In this document: in pieces, positions 36,701-44,399 of the stretch
How the letters are laid out: every line of letters starts with the position of its first letter
Numbering within the stretch: the stretch's first letter is position 1
Source of the DNA: Cytophagales bacterium
Lineage (GTDB): Bacteria > Bacteroidota > Bacteroidia > Cytophagales > Bernardetiaceae
NCBI GenBank assembly: GCA_013299045.1
Contig: JAAFJX010000010.1
Coordinates: forward strand, 1-64,000
DNA length: 64,000 nt
Direction: 5' to 3'
Notes under the pieces: model-generated
The model's input: the letters and a program-made list of their open reading frames with translations, nothing else
Told to the model about the DNA's origin: nothing
Databases searched by the model: none
Program-made: the position numbers and the translations under genes

Positions 36701-37196
36701 TATTGACAACGAATGGAAGGAACATTTGCGCAGCATGGACGACCTCCGTACCCAAGTGCAGATGGCGGGTATAGAGCAAAAAGACCCCCTCGTTATCTAT
36801 AAAGTACAGGCTATGGAACTTTTCAAAGTTTTCTTAGCTTCGGTGAACGAGTCGGTGGTATCCTTACTGTCTTTCATTGATTTGGCGCAACTCCAACCAA
36901 ACGAAGGCAACCCGATTCAGAGAAGTCGTCGTCGTCGTCAAGCACCACCTACCTTGCGTCAAAGCTCTTCGGAAACGGAGCAGCAAGATAGCGACCAAAC
37001 TGGTGGGCAACAACAAGCACCTGTTAAGAAAGGCCCAGATATGATTAAGCCCACTGCACCACGCACTTCCGAGCGTACCTTTGGCCGCAACGACCGCGTG
37101 AATGTGCGTTATGCTGATAACAGCGTGCGCCGAAACGTGAAGTTTAAAGACGTGGAGCAAGACCTACAAAGTGGTAAGTGTATCCTAGTGCCTTAG
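33702..37196 (+). CDS. secA: Preprotein translocase ATPase SecA
   Basis: 1164 aa from the ATG at 33702 ([20 protein letters not shown]); a reading from 33630 adds a hydrophobic 24-residue leader that does not fit a cytosolic protein. SecA drives unfolded precursors through SecYEG using ATP. Seen: Walker A [16 protein letters not shown], the Q-motif region, Walker B [21 protein letters not shown], the preprotein cross-linking domain, motif [16 protein letters not shown], and [23 protein letters not shown]. The C-terminus is a Gln-rich linker and a conserved Bacteroidota tail ([11 protein letters not shown]...KFKDVEQDL) without the SecB-binding zinc site. ruvA follows after 51 bases. Confidence 0.97.
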   Translation: [1164 protein letters not shown]

Positions 37197-37247
37197 CCAA
37201 TCTACCTTTCTGACATTGCCAAAAGCAAACTAAACAGCTAAAATATT

Positions 37248-37838
37248 ATGTATTCATATTTGCAAGGCCACTTTGTACGCAAAGAAGCCACTTTTGTCGT
37301 GTTAGATATTCAAGGCGTAGGTTACGAAATTAGAATCCCGCTAAGTACTTATAGCCAAATAAAAGCCTTAGAAAAAGGAAGGCTCTATGTGTATATGCAA
37401 GTTAAAGAAGATTCGCATACCCTGTTTGGCTTTTTTACCGAGGCAGAAAAGAACTTTTTTATGGATATGCTCTCGGTTAGTGGCATAGGCCCTTCTACGG
37501 CTTTAATCATGCTCTCCTCGGCCAGCGCCAATGAATTAAAGCAAAACATCGTTAAGCAGGACATTATGGCGCTGCAAAGCATTAAAGGCATAGGTAAAAA
37601 AACTGCCGAAAGAATCGTTTTGGAACTCAAAGAAAAAATGAGTAAGCAAGTAACGCTAGAAGAGTTTGCGCCACTCACACAACTGGATACGCAAACAAAA
37701 GATGAGGCCATTATGGCACTTGTAACTTTAGGTTACACACGCTCGGTGGCCGAAAAACAAATAGGCATGATTATTAAGAAACAAGGCGCTAATATTAGCT
37801 TAGAAGACCTCATTGTCCAGGTACTGCGCGAAGGTTAA
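37248..37838 (+). CDS. ruvA: Holliday junction helicase subunit RuvA
   Basis: 196 aa, usual length. RuvA binds four-way junctions as a tetramer and loads the RuvB motor for branch migration. The three domains are visible: an OB fold (1-~62, FVVLDIQGVGYEIRIP), tandem helix-hairpin-helix motifs (LSVSGIGPSTALIML and LQSIKGIGKKTAERIVLELK), and the flexible C-terminal RuvB-binding domain (DEAIMALVTLGYTRSVAE). It probably shares a transcript with secA, although the two are functionally unrelated. Confidence 0.95.
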   Translation: MYSYLQGHFVRKEATFVVLDIQGVGYEIRIPLSTYSQIKALEKGRLYVYMQVKEDSHTLFGFFTEAEKNFFMDMLSVSGIGPSTALIMLSSASANELKQNIVKQDIMALQSIKGIGKKTAERIVLELKEKMSKQVTLEEFAPLTQLDTQTKDEAIMALVTLGYTRSVAEKQIGMIIKKQGANISLEDLIVQVLREG

Positions 37839-37845
37839 AGAAGCT

Positions 37846-37882
37846 CTGCTTTTGCTTGATTCTTGTTCAGCAGTTTTTTTTT
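37846..37882 (+). terminator. Weak terminator after ruvA
   Basis: CTGCT (37846-37850) pairs with AGCAG (37869-37873), followed by nine T residues. The stem is short but the T-run is strong. Confidence 0.5.
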
Positions 37883-38040
37883 ACTTCTCTTTATGAACTG
37901 TCTGTCCGTCTATCCTCAGATGGTGTTTCGTCGTCCCTGAATGAAAAAATCTTGGCAAGGCATCTCTGATAAATTGATTCGTATAATCTGCTTGTTTTAG
38001 AGGCACCATTGGCTTCTACAACCTGCAACATTTTTACTGC

Positions 38041-40896
38041 TTAATCCAAAAACTTTTTGAGAAAGCCTGCCGTAAAGGAATCATTGGGTTGCCGGATAAA
38101 GTCTTCTGGCGAGCCTTCAAACGTTAGGTAACCGCCTTTGTTGCCACCTTCTGGGCCCAAATCAATAATCCAATCTGCTGTTTTGATAACCTCCATATTG
38201 TGCTCAATGATAATTGCGGTGTGGCCAATATCCACGAGCGCGTTGATGGCCTTGAGGAGTTTGTGTACATCTTGGAAGTGCAAGCCAGTGGTAGGCTCAT
38301 CAAAAATAAAAAGAATATGCTCATCGTCACGCTTGCCTTTGCTCAAAAATGATGCTAGTTTCACACGCTGCGCTTCGCCTCCACTGAGCGTATCAGAAGA
38401 CTGCCCCAAACCTACATAACCTAGGCCTACATCATGCAAAGGCTGCAATTTTTCTTTGATGCGTTGTTCCTTGTCAAAGAAAATGAGCGCCTCGTCTACG
38501 GACATACTGAGGATATCATGTATATTCTTGCCTTTATGTGTAACTTCTAAGACTTCTTCTTTGAAGCGCTTTCCCTTACATTCTTCACAGAGCAATTTTA
38601 TATCTGCCATAAACTGCATTTCTACCACAGTATGGCCTTCTCCTTGACAAGCGTCGCAGCGTCCACCGTCCACGTTGAAGGAAAAGTGGCCTGGTTTGAG
38701 TTCTTTTCGCAGCTTGGTGGCCTCTTCTGCCATCAATGCACGAATATGGTCGTAGCCTTTGATGTATGTGATGGGATTTGAGCGCGATGATTTCCCAATA
38801 GGACTTTGATTAATCATTTCTATTTGCGAAATGGCTTTCAGGTTGCCTAGAATGCGGTCGTGTGCGCCTACGTCTGCCCCGTTTTGGTTCAAAAATTTTT
38901 CAATAGCAGGACTTAAAATGCGCTGCACCAGGGTAGATTTGCCCGAACCAGACACACCCGTAACCACAGAGAGAATGTTGAGCGGAAATTTGACGTTGAT
39001 ATTTTTAAGATTGTTCTCCCTTGCCCCCACTACCTGAATAAAGTCCACTGGGCGACGACGCACCTTTGGAACGGCTATATTGATGCGCCTACTCAAATAA
39101 TCTGCAGTGTGCGTAGTACCGCTTTTAATCAATTCTTTGGGAGTACCCTGAAAGAGCAAGTTGCCGCCATGTTGGCCAGCATCTGGGCCTATATCCAGCA
39201 CCATATCAGCAGCCATCATCACCTCCTCTTCATGTTCTACCACAATAACGGTATTGCCTAATTCTTTGAGCCTAAGCAATACGCGAATTAAATTCTGAGT
39301 ATCTCGGGGGTGTAAGCCTATGCTAGGTTCGTCCAAAATATACATAGAACCAACCAGAGCGCTGCCCAAGGAAGTAGCCAATTTAATGCGCTGAAACTCC
39401 CCGCCCGACAGCGTGGCTGTTAGGCGATTGAGAGTCAGGTAGCCTAAGCCAACGTCAAGAAGATAGCTGAGACGGTTTTCTATTTCTACAAGCAAACGAC
39501 GCGCTACTTTTTGGTCGTAGTCGCTGATTTTTAGTTTTTTGAAGAAAGCGTGTAAGTCAATAATTGGCAAAAGAACAAGGTCTATGATGGAGTGCCCCCC
39601 AATTTTGACATAACCCGCATCTTTGCGCAAGCGAGAGCCACGGCAGTCAGGGCATACTTTTTTGCCGCGATAGCGCGAAAGCATCACGCGGTACTGAATC
39701 TTGTGGAGTTGTTGCTCTACATACTCAAAAAAATCATGAATGCCCTTGAAGTATTCATTGCCATTGAGGAGCAGTTCCCGTTCTTCTTCATTCAAGTCCA
39801 TGTAGGCGCGGTGGATAGGGAAACCGAACTCTATGCCTTTGCGCAAAAGGGGCTTTAGCCACTCCTCGCGCATTTTGTCGCTGTTCCAAGGTGCAATAGC
39901 TCCTTCAAAAACAGATAAGGATTGGTCTGGGATAACGAGCTTCATGTCTATACCCAGCACGCTGCCAAAACCTTCGCAAGTACGGCAAGCACCGTAAGGA
40001 TTGTTGAATGAAAACAAATTAATGGTGGGTTCTTCAAAAGTAAGGCCATCTGCCTCAAAGCGGTCTGAGAAGCGGTGTGTTTCAGCATCTTGCTCTGGTT
40101 TGTAAAGAATTACAACGCAGTCTCCACGGCTCTCATCAAAGGCAGTTTGTACAGAATCCGATAACCTAAAGCGTTGTTCTTCAGAGCCATACTGTATGCT
40201 ACTTCGGTCTATGAGCAACTCCATCGTGCCTAATTTAGGCTTTACTTTGCCGCCGGCGAGGAGTTCTTCTATAAAATAAACCTGGTCGTGGTCTAAGCGT
40301 ACTCTTGTAAAACCCTTTTGTAAGGCTATCTTGAGTTCATCTTGGGCAGAGCGGCCTTCCTGCAAACGCAATGGGCAGAGTATCATGTAGCGGCTGCCGT
40401 CAGGCTGGGCTTCCATAAAATCCACCACTTCGGCTATGGTATCCTTACGGACAGTTTTTCCGCTGACTGGCGAAATCGTTTGCCCAATACGCGCATAAAG
40501 TAGTTTAAGGTAATCATAAATTTCGGTAGTAGTGCCCACGGTTGAGCGCGTGTTGCGCGTACTGACCTTTTGCTCTACGGCAATGGCTGGCGAAACTCCC
40601 TTAATATAATCTACATCGGGCTTTTCCATACGGCCCAAAAACTGCCTTGCGTAAGAATTGAGGCTTTCTACATACATTCTTTGCCCTTCAGCAAACAGTG
40701 TATCAAAGGCCAAAGAAGACTTTCCTGAGCCCGAAACCCCAGTAATAACCACAAATTTATTGCGTGGAATAGCAACACTCAAATTTTTAAGGTTATTGAC
40801 TCTTGCTCCCTTTATGATGATATGGTGGCGCGGGTCTATGCGCTCAAAATCGGTTTCAAGAGTTTCTTGGTGGCTTAAATTCAAGGCTTTTGGCAT
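38041..40896 (-). CDS. uvrA: Excinuclease ABC subunit A
   Basis: 951 aa, full length. UvrA dimers scan DNA for bulky lesions and hand them to UvrB in nucleotide excision repair. Seen: the first Walker [21 protein letters not shown], zinc-finger cysteines ([27 protein letters not shown]), the second Walker [16 protein letters not shown], two ABC signatures ([26 protein letters not shown]) and the Walker B motifs [13 protein letters not shown] and [13 protein letters not shown]. It diverges from the FKBP gene, and a minus-strand TAATTTTG box lies at 41088-41095. Confidence 0.97.
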   Translation of the reverse strand: MPKALNLSHQETLETDFERIDPRHHIIIKGARVNNLKNLSVAIPRNKFVVITGVSGSGKSSLAFDTLFAEGQRMYVESLNSYARQFLGRMEKPDVDYIKGVSPAIAVEQKVSTRNTRSTVGTTTEIYDYLKLLYARIGQTISPVSGKTVRKDTIAEVVDFMEAQPDGSRYMILCPLRLQEGRSAQDELKIALQKGFTRVRLDHDQVYFIEELLAGGKVKPKLGTMELLIDRSSIQYGSEEQRFRLSDSVQTAFDESRGDCVVILYKPEQDAETHRFSDRFEADGLTFEEPTINLFSFNNPYGACRTCEGFGSVLGIDMKLVIPDQSLSVFEGAIAPWNSDKMREEWLKPLLRKGIEFGFPIHRAYMDLNEEERELLLNGNEYFKGIHDFFEYVEQQLHKIQYRVMLSRYRGKKVCPDCRGSRLRKDAGYVKIGGHSIIDLVLLPIIDLHAFFKKLKISDYDQKVARRLLVEIENRLSYLLDVGLGYLTLNRLTATLSGGEFQRIKLATSLGSALVGSMYILDEPSIGLHPRDTQNLIRVLLRLKELGNTVIVVEHEEEVMMAADMVLDIGPDAGQHGGNLLFQGTPKELIKSGTTHTADYLSRRINIAVPKVRRRPVDFIQVVGARENNLKNINVKFPLNILSVVTGVSGSGKSTLVQRILSPAIEKFLNQNGADVGAHDRILGNLKAISQIEMINQSPIGKSSRSNPITYIKGYDHIRALMAEEATKLRKELKPGHFSFNVDGGRCDACQGEGHTVVEMQFMADIKLLCEECKGKRFKEEVLEVTHKGKNIHDILSMSVDEALIFFDKEQRIKEKLQPLHDVGLGYVGLGQSSDTLSGGEAQRVKLASFLSKGKRDDEHILFIFDEPTTGLHFQDVHKLLKAINALVDIGHTAIIIEHNMEVIKTADWIIDLGPEGGNKGGYLTFEGSPEDFIRQPNDSFTAGFLKKFLD

Positions 40897-41099
40897 GGCT
40901 TCGTTTTTTTTGAGGCGCTAAGTTAAGCATTTTTTTTCTCACACCCAAGCCCAACTCTTTTAAGGTACAAGCCCTGTTTTTGAAAAGCCTCACCGATAAA
41001 ATTAAAAATTTCATTTTCAATGAGTTAAAAAAGCAAGTAGCAGAGCAGTTGTAGTCTAAAATTAATTGGATTGTTTCGTTCAAAAATCAAAATTAAACG

Positions 41100-41107
41100 T
41101 AACTTTG
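41100..41107 (+). promoter_or_regulatory. -7 box for the FKBP lipoprotein gene
   Basis: TAACTTTG at 41100-41107 matches TAnnTTTG, about 50 bases before the ATG at 41159. It nearly abuts the minus-strand box for uvrA, so the two divergent promoters share sequence. Confidence 0.5.
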
Positions 41108-41158
41108 CGCCGCAAAAGTTATATTTGTTCTTTTTGTATCTTTTCAATCCATAAAAAA

Positions 41159-42166
41159 ATGTTTAAATTTGTAGAAAAATTGTGTGGCTTAGGCTTCCCA
41201 AAAATTAGAATTGGGGCTTTAGCCGCACTTATTGTTGGTTCAGGCTTATTCGCGAGCTGCGACTTTATCAAAGGGCTTTCAGGAGGTTATACCGCATATA
41301 CTGAAGACATTGAATACCTTATCCATGAAAAAGGAACAGGCGACCTTCCTAAGGAAGATATGATGGTGAAACTCCACTTCAAAATGTATAAGCAAAGCGA
41401 AGGCAAAGAAGACTCCCTGCTTTCTCAAAGCTATACGAACCCACAAAACCCTAAGGGACTGCCACTTGGTGTACCTGTTAAAGGTGCTCCTGGTATAGAC
41501 GATGTACTCAAAAACTTCCGAGTAGGAGACAGCGTTACGGTTCGTGTACCATTTTCTAAATTTACGCCTCCTGGCCAGCCTCTGCCACCAGGCGTTGTTG
41601 CCAGCGATAAAGTTAAACTCACCTTTAAAATTGTTGCGTTTGCCACCCAAGAAGAATACAAGCGCGAAATGCAGTCTCTACAAGAAGAAGCTCAGAAAGA
41701 GATGATGGCGAAGATACAAGCCTCGAAGCTCAAAGACGAGGAGGTTATTAAGGCTTACTTAGAGAAAAATCAACTGAAAGCAGAGCGCAGCCCAGACGGC
41801 CTTTATTACATCATAGAAAAACAAGGTACAGGCGCTCAACCTGTTTCTGGTGAGCAAGTTACGGTGCATTATGAAGGCCGTTTGCTGGCAGACGGCAGCA
41901 AGTTTGATGCTTCTTATGACCGCGGCGAGCCTTTCAAGACCATCATCGGACAGGGTATGGTGATAGAAGGCTGGGACAAAGGCATTCCGCTCTTGAAAGT
42001 TGGCGGCAAAGGCACTCTTATTATTCCTTCTAGCATGGCTTATGGTGAAATGGAACGTCCTGGTATCCCTGCTAATTCTATCCTGACTTTCAAAGTGGAA
42101 CTTCTGAAAACCGAAAAAGCTCCTGAAGTAGCTACAAGCGGCGCTGGCGGGGTAAATGGTCAGTAA
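41159..42166 (+). CDS. FKBP-type peptidyl-prolyl isomerase lipoprotein with two FKBP-like domains
   Basis: 335 aa from the ATG at 41159; the 31 extra residues of the longest reading precede the signal peptide and are not plausible. The signal sequence ends in a lipobox (GLFASC). Domain 1 (~45-165) is a divergent FKBP fold with the VKGAPGIDDVLKNFRVGDSV core. A charged helical linker follows, then a canonical FKBP domain (~220-325): GEQVTVHYEGRLLADGSKFDASYDRG, IEGWDKGIPLL and IPSSMAYGE. It probably helps fold proteins in the periplasm or at the outer-membrane inner face. Active-site aromatic residues (Tyr, Phe, Trp) are present in domain 2 only. Confidence 0.9.
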   Translation: MFKFVEKLCGLGFPKIRIGALAALIVGSGLFASCDFIKGLSGGYTAYTEDIEYLIHEKGTGDLPKEDMMVKLHFKMYKQSEGKEDSLLSQSYTNPQNPKGLPLGVPVKGAPGIDDVLKNFRVGDSVTVRVPFSKFTPPGQPLPPGVVASDKVKLTFKIVAFATQEEYKREMQSLQEEAQKEMMAKIQASKLKDEEVIKAYLEKNQLKAERSPDGLYYIIEKQGTGAQPVSGEQVTVHYEGRLLADGSKFDASYDRGEPFKTIIGQGMVIEGWDKGIPLLKVGGKGTLIIPSSMAYGEMERPGIPANSILTFKVELLKTEKAPEVATSGAGGVNGQ

Positions 42167-42192
42167 AAGCAGACTTTGATTGCATTTTTTTT

Positions 42193-42238
42193 ACAAAAAA
42201 AGGTGAATGGCTCCCTGGTGCAGTTTGCCTTTTTTTGT
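42193..42238 (+). terminator. Terminator after the FKBP gene
   Basis: ACAAAAAAAGG (42193-42203) pairs perfectly with CCTTTTTTTGT (42228-42238), about 26 bases after the stop. Confidence 0.8.
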
Positions 42239-42450
42239 GCGGTTTAGAAAACATTAGCTTCAAGTATATCAGCACTGGCTCTACTGGTTAGATGCAGATG
42301 TTGCCCTACTTATTCTTTATTTTTTGCATACAGAATACATAATTTGTTATAAATTCAAAGTGAAAGTAGCATATATAAATCAGATTCTGGGCAGTGTTTA
42401 AACCTCTTTCTATCTATTCTTGAGCCAAACAGCGGTAACCGTTGCACAAC

Positions 42451-42685
42451 TACGACAAAAATTCAAAAACCAAGAATTTTAAAAAATTTCGAGGGCTTAA
42501 TATTGCGCTATTGAGGGCATTAAATTGTTGTTTTGCTGAAAAAACAAATACAACAGGGTCAATAGATTCCTGACCTTCTGTTCCGTATAATGAGCAGTTT
42601 CTCTATAAATAAACTGTAAATCAGGTACTTGTGCTAATTTGCGATAAAAATTATCTTTGGCAACCAAGTCATTAAGACAAACTTG
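42451..42685 (-). pseudogene. Remnant of an IS1182-like transposase N-terminus
   Basis: On the minus strand, 42685 leftwards reads QVCLNDLVAKDNFYRKLAQ then LQFIYRETAHY. After a one-base frame change near 42585 it continues YGTEGQESIDPVVF. This is the N-terminal pattern of IS1182-type (IS4/IS5 superfamily) transposases: '..LVPKDHFYRKL....DFSFIY' followed by '...GRPSIDPVVFFK'. The rest of the DDE domain is absent. The reading runs on to a stop at 42451 with sequence that may be the element's C-terminal end, which would indicate an internal deletion. The IS1-family pseudogene lies immediately to the right. Confidence 0.7.
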
Positions 42686-42748
42686 GTAAAAAAATTTTTG
42701 ACTAATGTTTTTTCGGAATTGCTAGCATTTGTATATTTGATAATAGAT

Positions 42749-43451
42749 TGTAAATTATGGAAACGTGCAAAAAAATGTTCTTCAAAGGATACCCACCAAT
42801 TCGGATTTGCTCGCGGTAAACAACGTTATAAATGCAGAAGTTGTGGTATCAGTTTTACGCTTGGTGATAGGCGAAATCTTCGTGCTAAACCTCTGCATAT
42901 CAAGAATACTGCCATTTAGCTTTATCAATTAGGTTTAGGTTTTCGTGCCATTGGAAAGTTCCTGAACGTGAGCAATGTTTCCGTTTTGTACTGGGTAAGA
43001 ATAGCGGCTGAACAGATACCACCAATAGAAAATCCGCTTTCCATTCGTGTCATGGGAATAGATGAAATGTGGCATTATTGTCAAAAAAAAAGCATGGCTC
43101 TGGTTGTCAATTTGTCATGATAACAAACGAATTCTTGCCTTTGAACTGTGATGCAGAGGTCTGAAAACAGCAAAAAAATTATGGGAAAAAATTAAAGATA
43201 TTCCATGTAAACACTACTGCACAGACCACGGGGAGGTGTATCAAAAGTTTATCCCAGCCGATAAGCACAGGCGCTCAAAATCGCAAACATACACCATAGA
43301 GTCTTACAATACCCTTTTTAGGCATTATCTGGTACGTTTCCATAGAAAAACCAAATGTTATTCTAAAAAAATTAAAATGATTGAGCTAAGCGTTCGTTTG
43401 CTTATTGATATGTTGAACAATAGGAATAAAATAAAACTATCTTTTGATTAG
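42749..43451 (+). pseudogene. Decayed IS1-family transposase
   Basis: The reading frame starts with a zinc-ribbon-like region (KQRYKCRSCGISFTLGDRR) typical of the InsA part of IS1 transposases, then an in-frame TAG at 42917, a HTH-like region (GLGFRAIGKFLNVSNVSVLYWV) and the first catalytic Asp in GIDEMW. The frame shifts at an A9 run (43083-43091), continues WLWLSICHDNKRILAF, meets a TGA at 43149 where GGA is expected, and ends with the second Asp (CTDHGEVY) and the Glu/His motif TIESYNTLFRHYLVRFHRKT. Three lesions make it inactive. The A9 slip lies inside the catalytic domain, unlike the programmed IS1 frameshift between insA and insB. No terminal inverted repeats or target duplication were found. 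Confidence 0.85.
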
Positions 43452-43499
43452 CAATCCTATATTTTCTATAGCCCATCGATTCTATTTGGTTATTTTTCG

Positions 43500-43507
43500 T
43501 ATCTTTG
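43500..43507 (+). promoter_or_regulatory. -7 box for the Rpn-family gene
   Basis: TATCTTTG at 43500-43507, 30 bases before the ATG at 43538. The closest TTG is too near to be a good -33 element. Confidence 0.45.
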
Positions 43508-43537
43508 CACGAATAGCTCACAAGAGAGACAAAAAAT

Positions 43538-44386
43538 ATGCTGCTGGCCGACGTAAAAAATGATGCTGCTTTCCGTAAAATTTTTGGCAATAGCCAAAAA
43601 ACAGAAATCCTCATTTCTTTTCTGAACGCTATTTTGAAGCTGGAAGGCACGCGCAGAATCTCTCAGATAAGCATCTTAACGCCCCACCAAATGCCCTTTG
43701 TGATGGGGGCAAAATCCAGCATTCTGGACGTAAAAGCCAAGGACGAGTCTGGACACGAGTACATTGTTGAAATGCAGCTCACGGATAAAATAGGCTTTTC
43801 TAAGCGCGTTACTTATTACAGCGCAAAAAGTTATACCTCACAGCTCGGCAGTGGCGAGGGCTATCCTGAACTCAAACCCATCATTTTTATCGGCATCTTG
43901 GACTTTATTTTTCTGGAGAGCCCCAGTTATTTGTCAAAGCACCTGATTTTGAATACCGAAACAGGCGAACACAAGCTCAAGGATTTGGACTTTAACTTTA
44001 TTGAATTACCGAAATTCAGCAAAACGGAATCCGAGTTGGCTAATTTGACAGAAAAGTGGATTTATTTCATCAAAAATGCCAACAAGCTACAGGCTGTACC
44101 TTCAGGCTTGGACGATGCAGGTTTGCAAGCAGCCTATAGGGAGGCCAACAGGCATGGGTGGACTAAAAAAGAGCTAGAAGAGTATGATTATGCGCTTCTG
44201 CGCGAAACAGACACCGAAAATGAAAAGAAATTGGTGGAACTGCGCGGTGAGCAAAGAGGCTTGCAGCAGGGCGATATGAAGGCGAGAAAAGAAGTCGCTC
44301 AAAACTTAATTCTCTTGGGCTTGACCAACGAGCAGATTATTCAGGCAACTGGCCTGAGTCTAGAGCAAATAAAACAGTTGCGCTAA
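43538..44386 (+). CDS. Rpn-family recombination-promoting nuclease (PD-(D/E)XK, putative transposase)
   Basis: 282 aa. The N-terminal half matches Rpn/YhgA-like proteins: DAAFRKIFGNSQKTEILISFLNAIL, then the nuclease core SSILDVKAKDESGHEYIVEMQL with Asp and the ExQ motif, and a helix with SKRVTYYSAKSYTSQL. The second half has the family's charged EANRHGWTKKELEEYDYALLRE region and ends with ALTxEQI-like repeats (LGLTNEQIIQATGLSLEQIKQL) resembling a small HTH. Rpn proteins promote RecA-independent recombination and are often multicopy near mobile DNA. It follows an IS1 pseudogene, consistent with that. The gene is intact. Confidence 0.88.
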   Translation: MLLADVKNDAAFRKIFGNSQKTEILISFLNAILKLEGTRRISQISILTPHQMPFVMGAKSSILDVKAKDESGHEYIVEMQLTDKIGFSKRVTYYSAKSYTSQLGSGEGYPELKPIIFIGILDFIFLESPSYLSKHLILNTETGEHKLKDLDFNFIELPKFSKTESELANLTEKWIYFIKNANKLQAVPSGLDDAGLQAAYREANRHGWTKKELEEYDYALLRETDTENEKKLVELRGEQRGLQQGDMKARKEVAQNLILLGLTNEQIIQATGLSLEQIKQLR

Positions 44387-44399
44387 AAAACATCAACTC

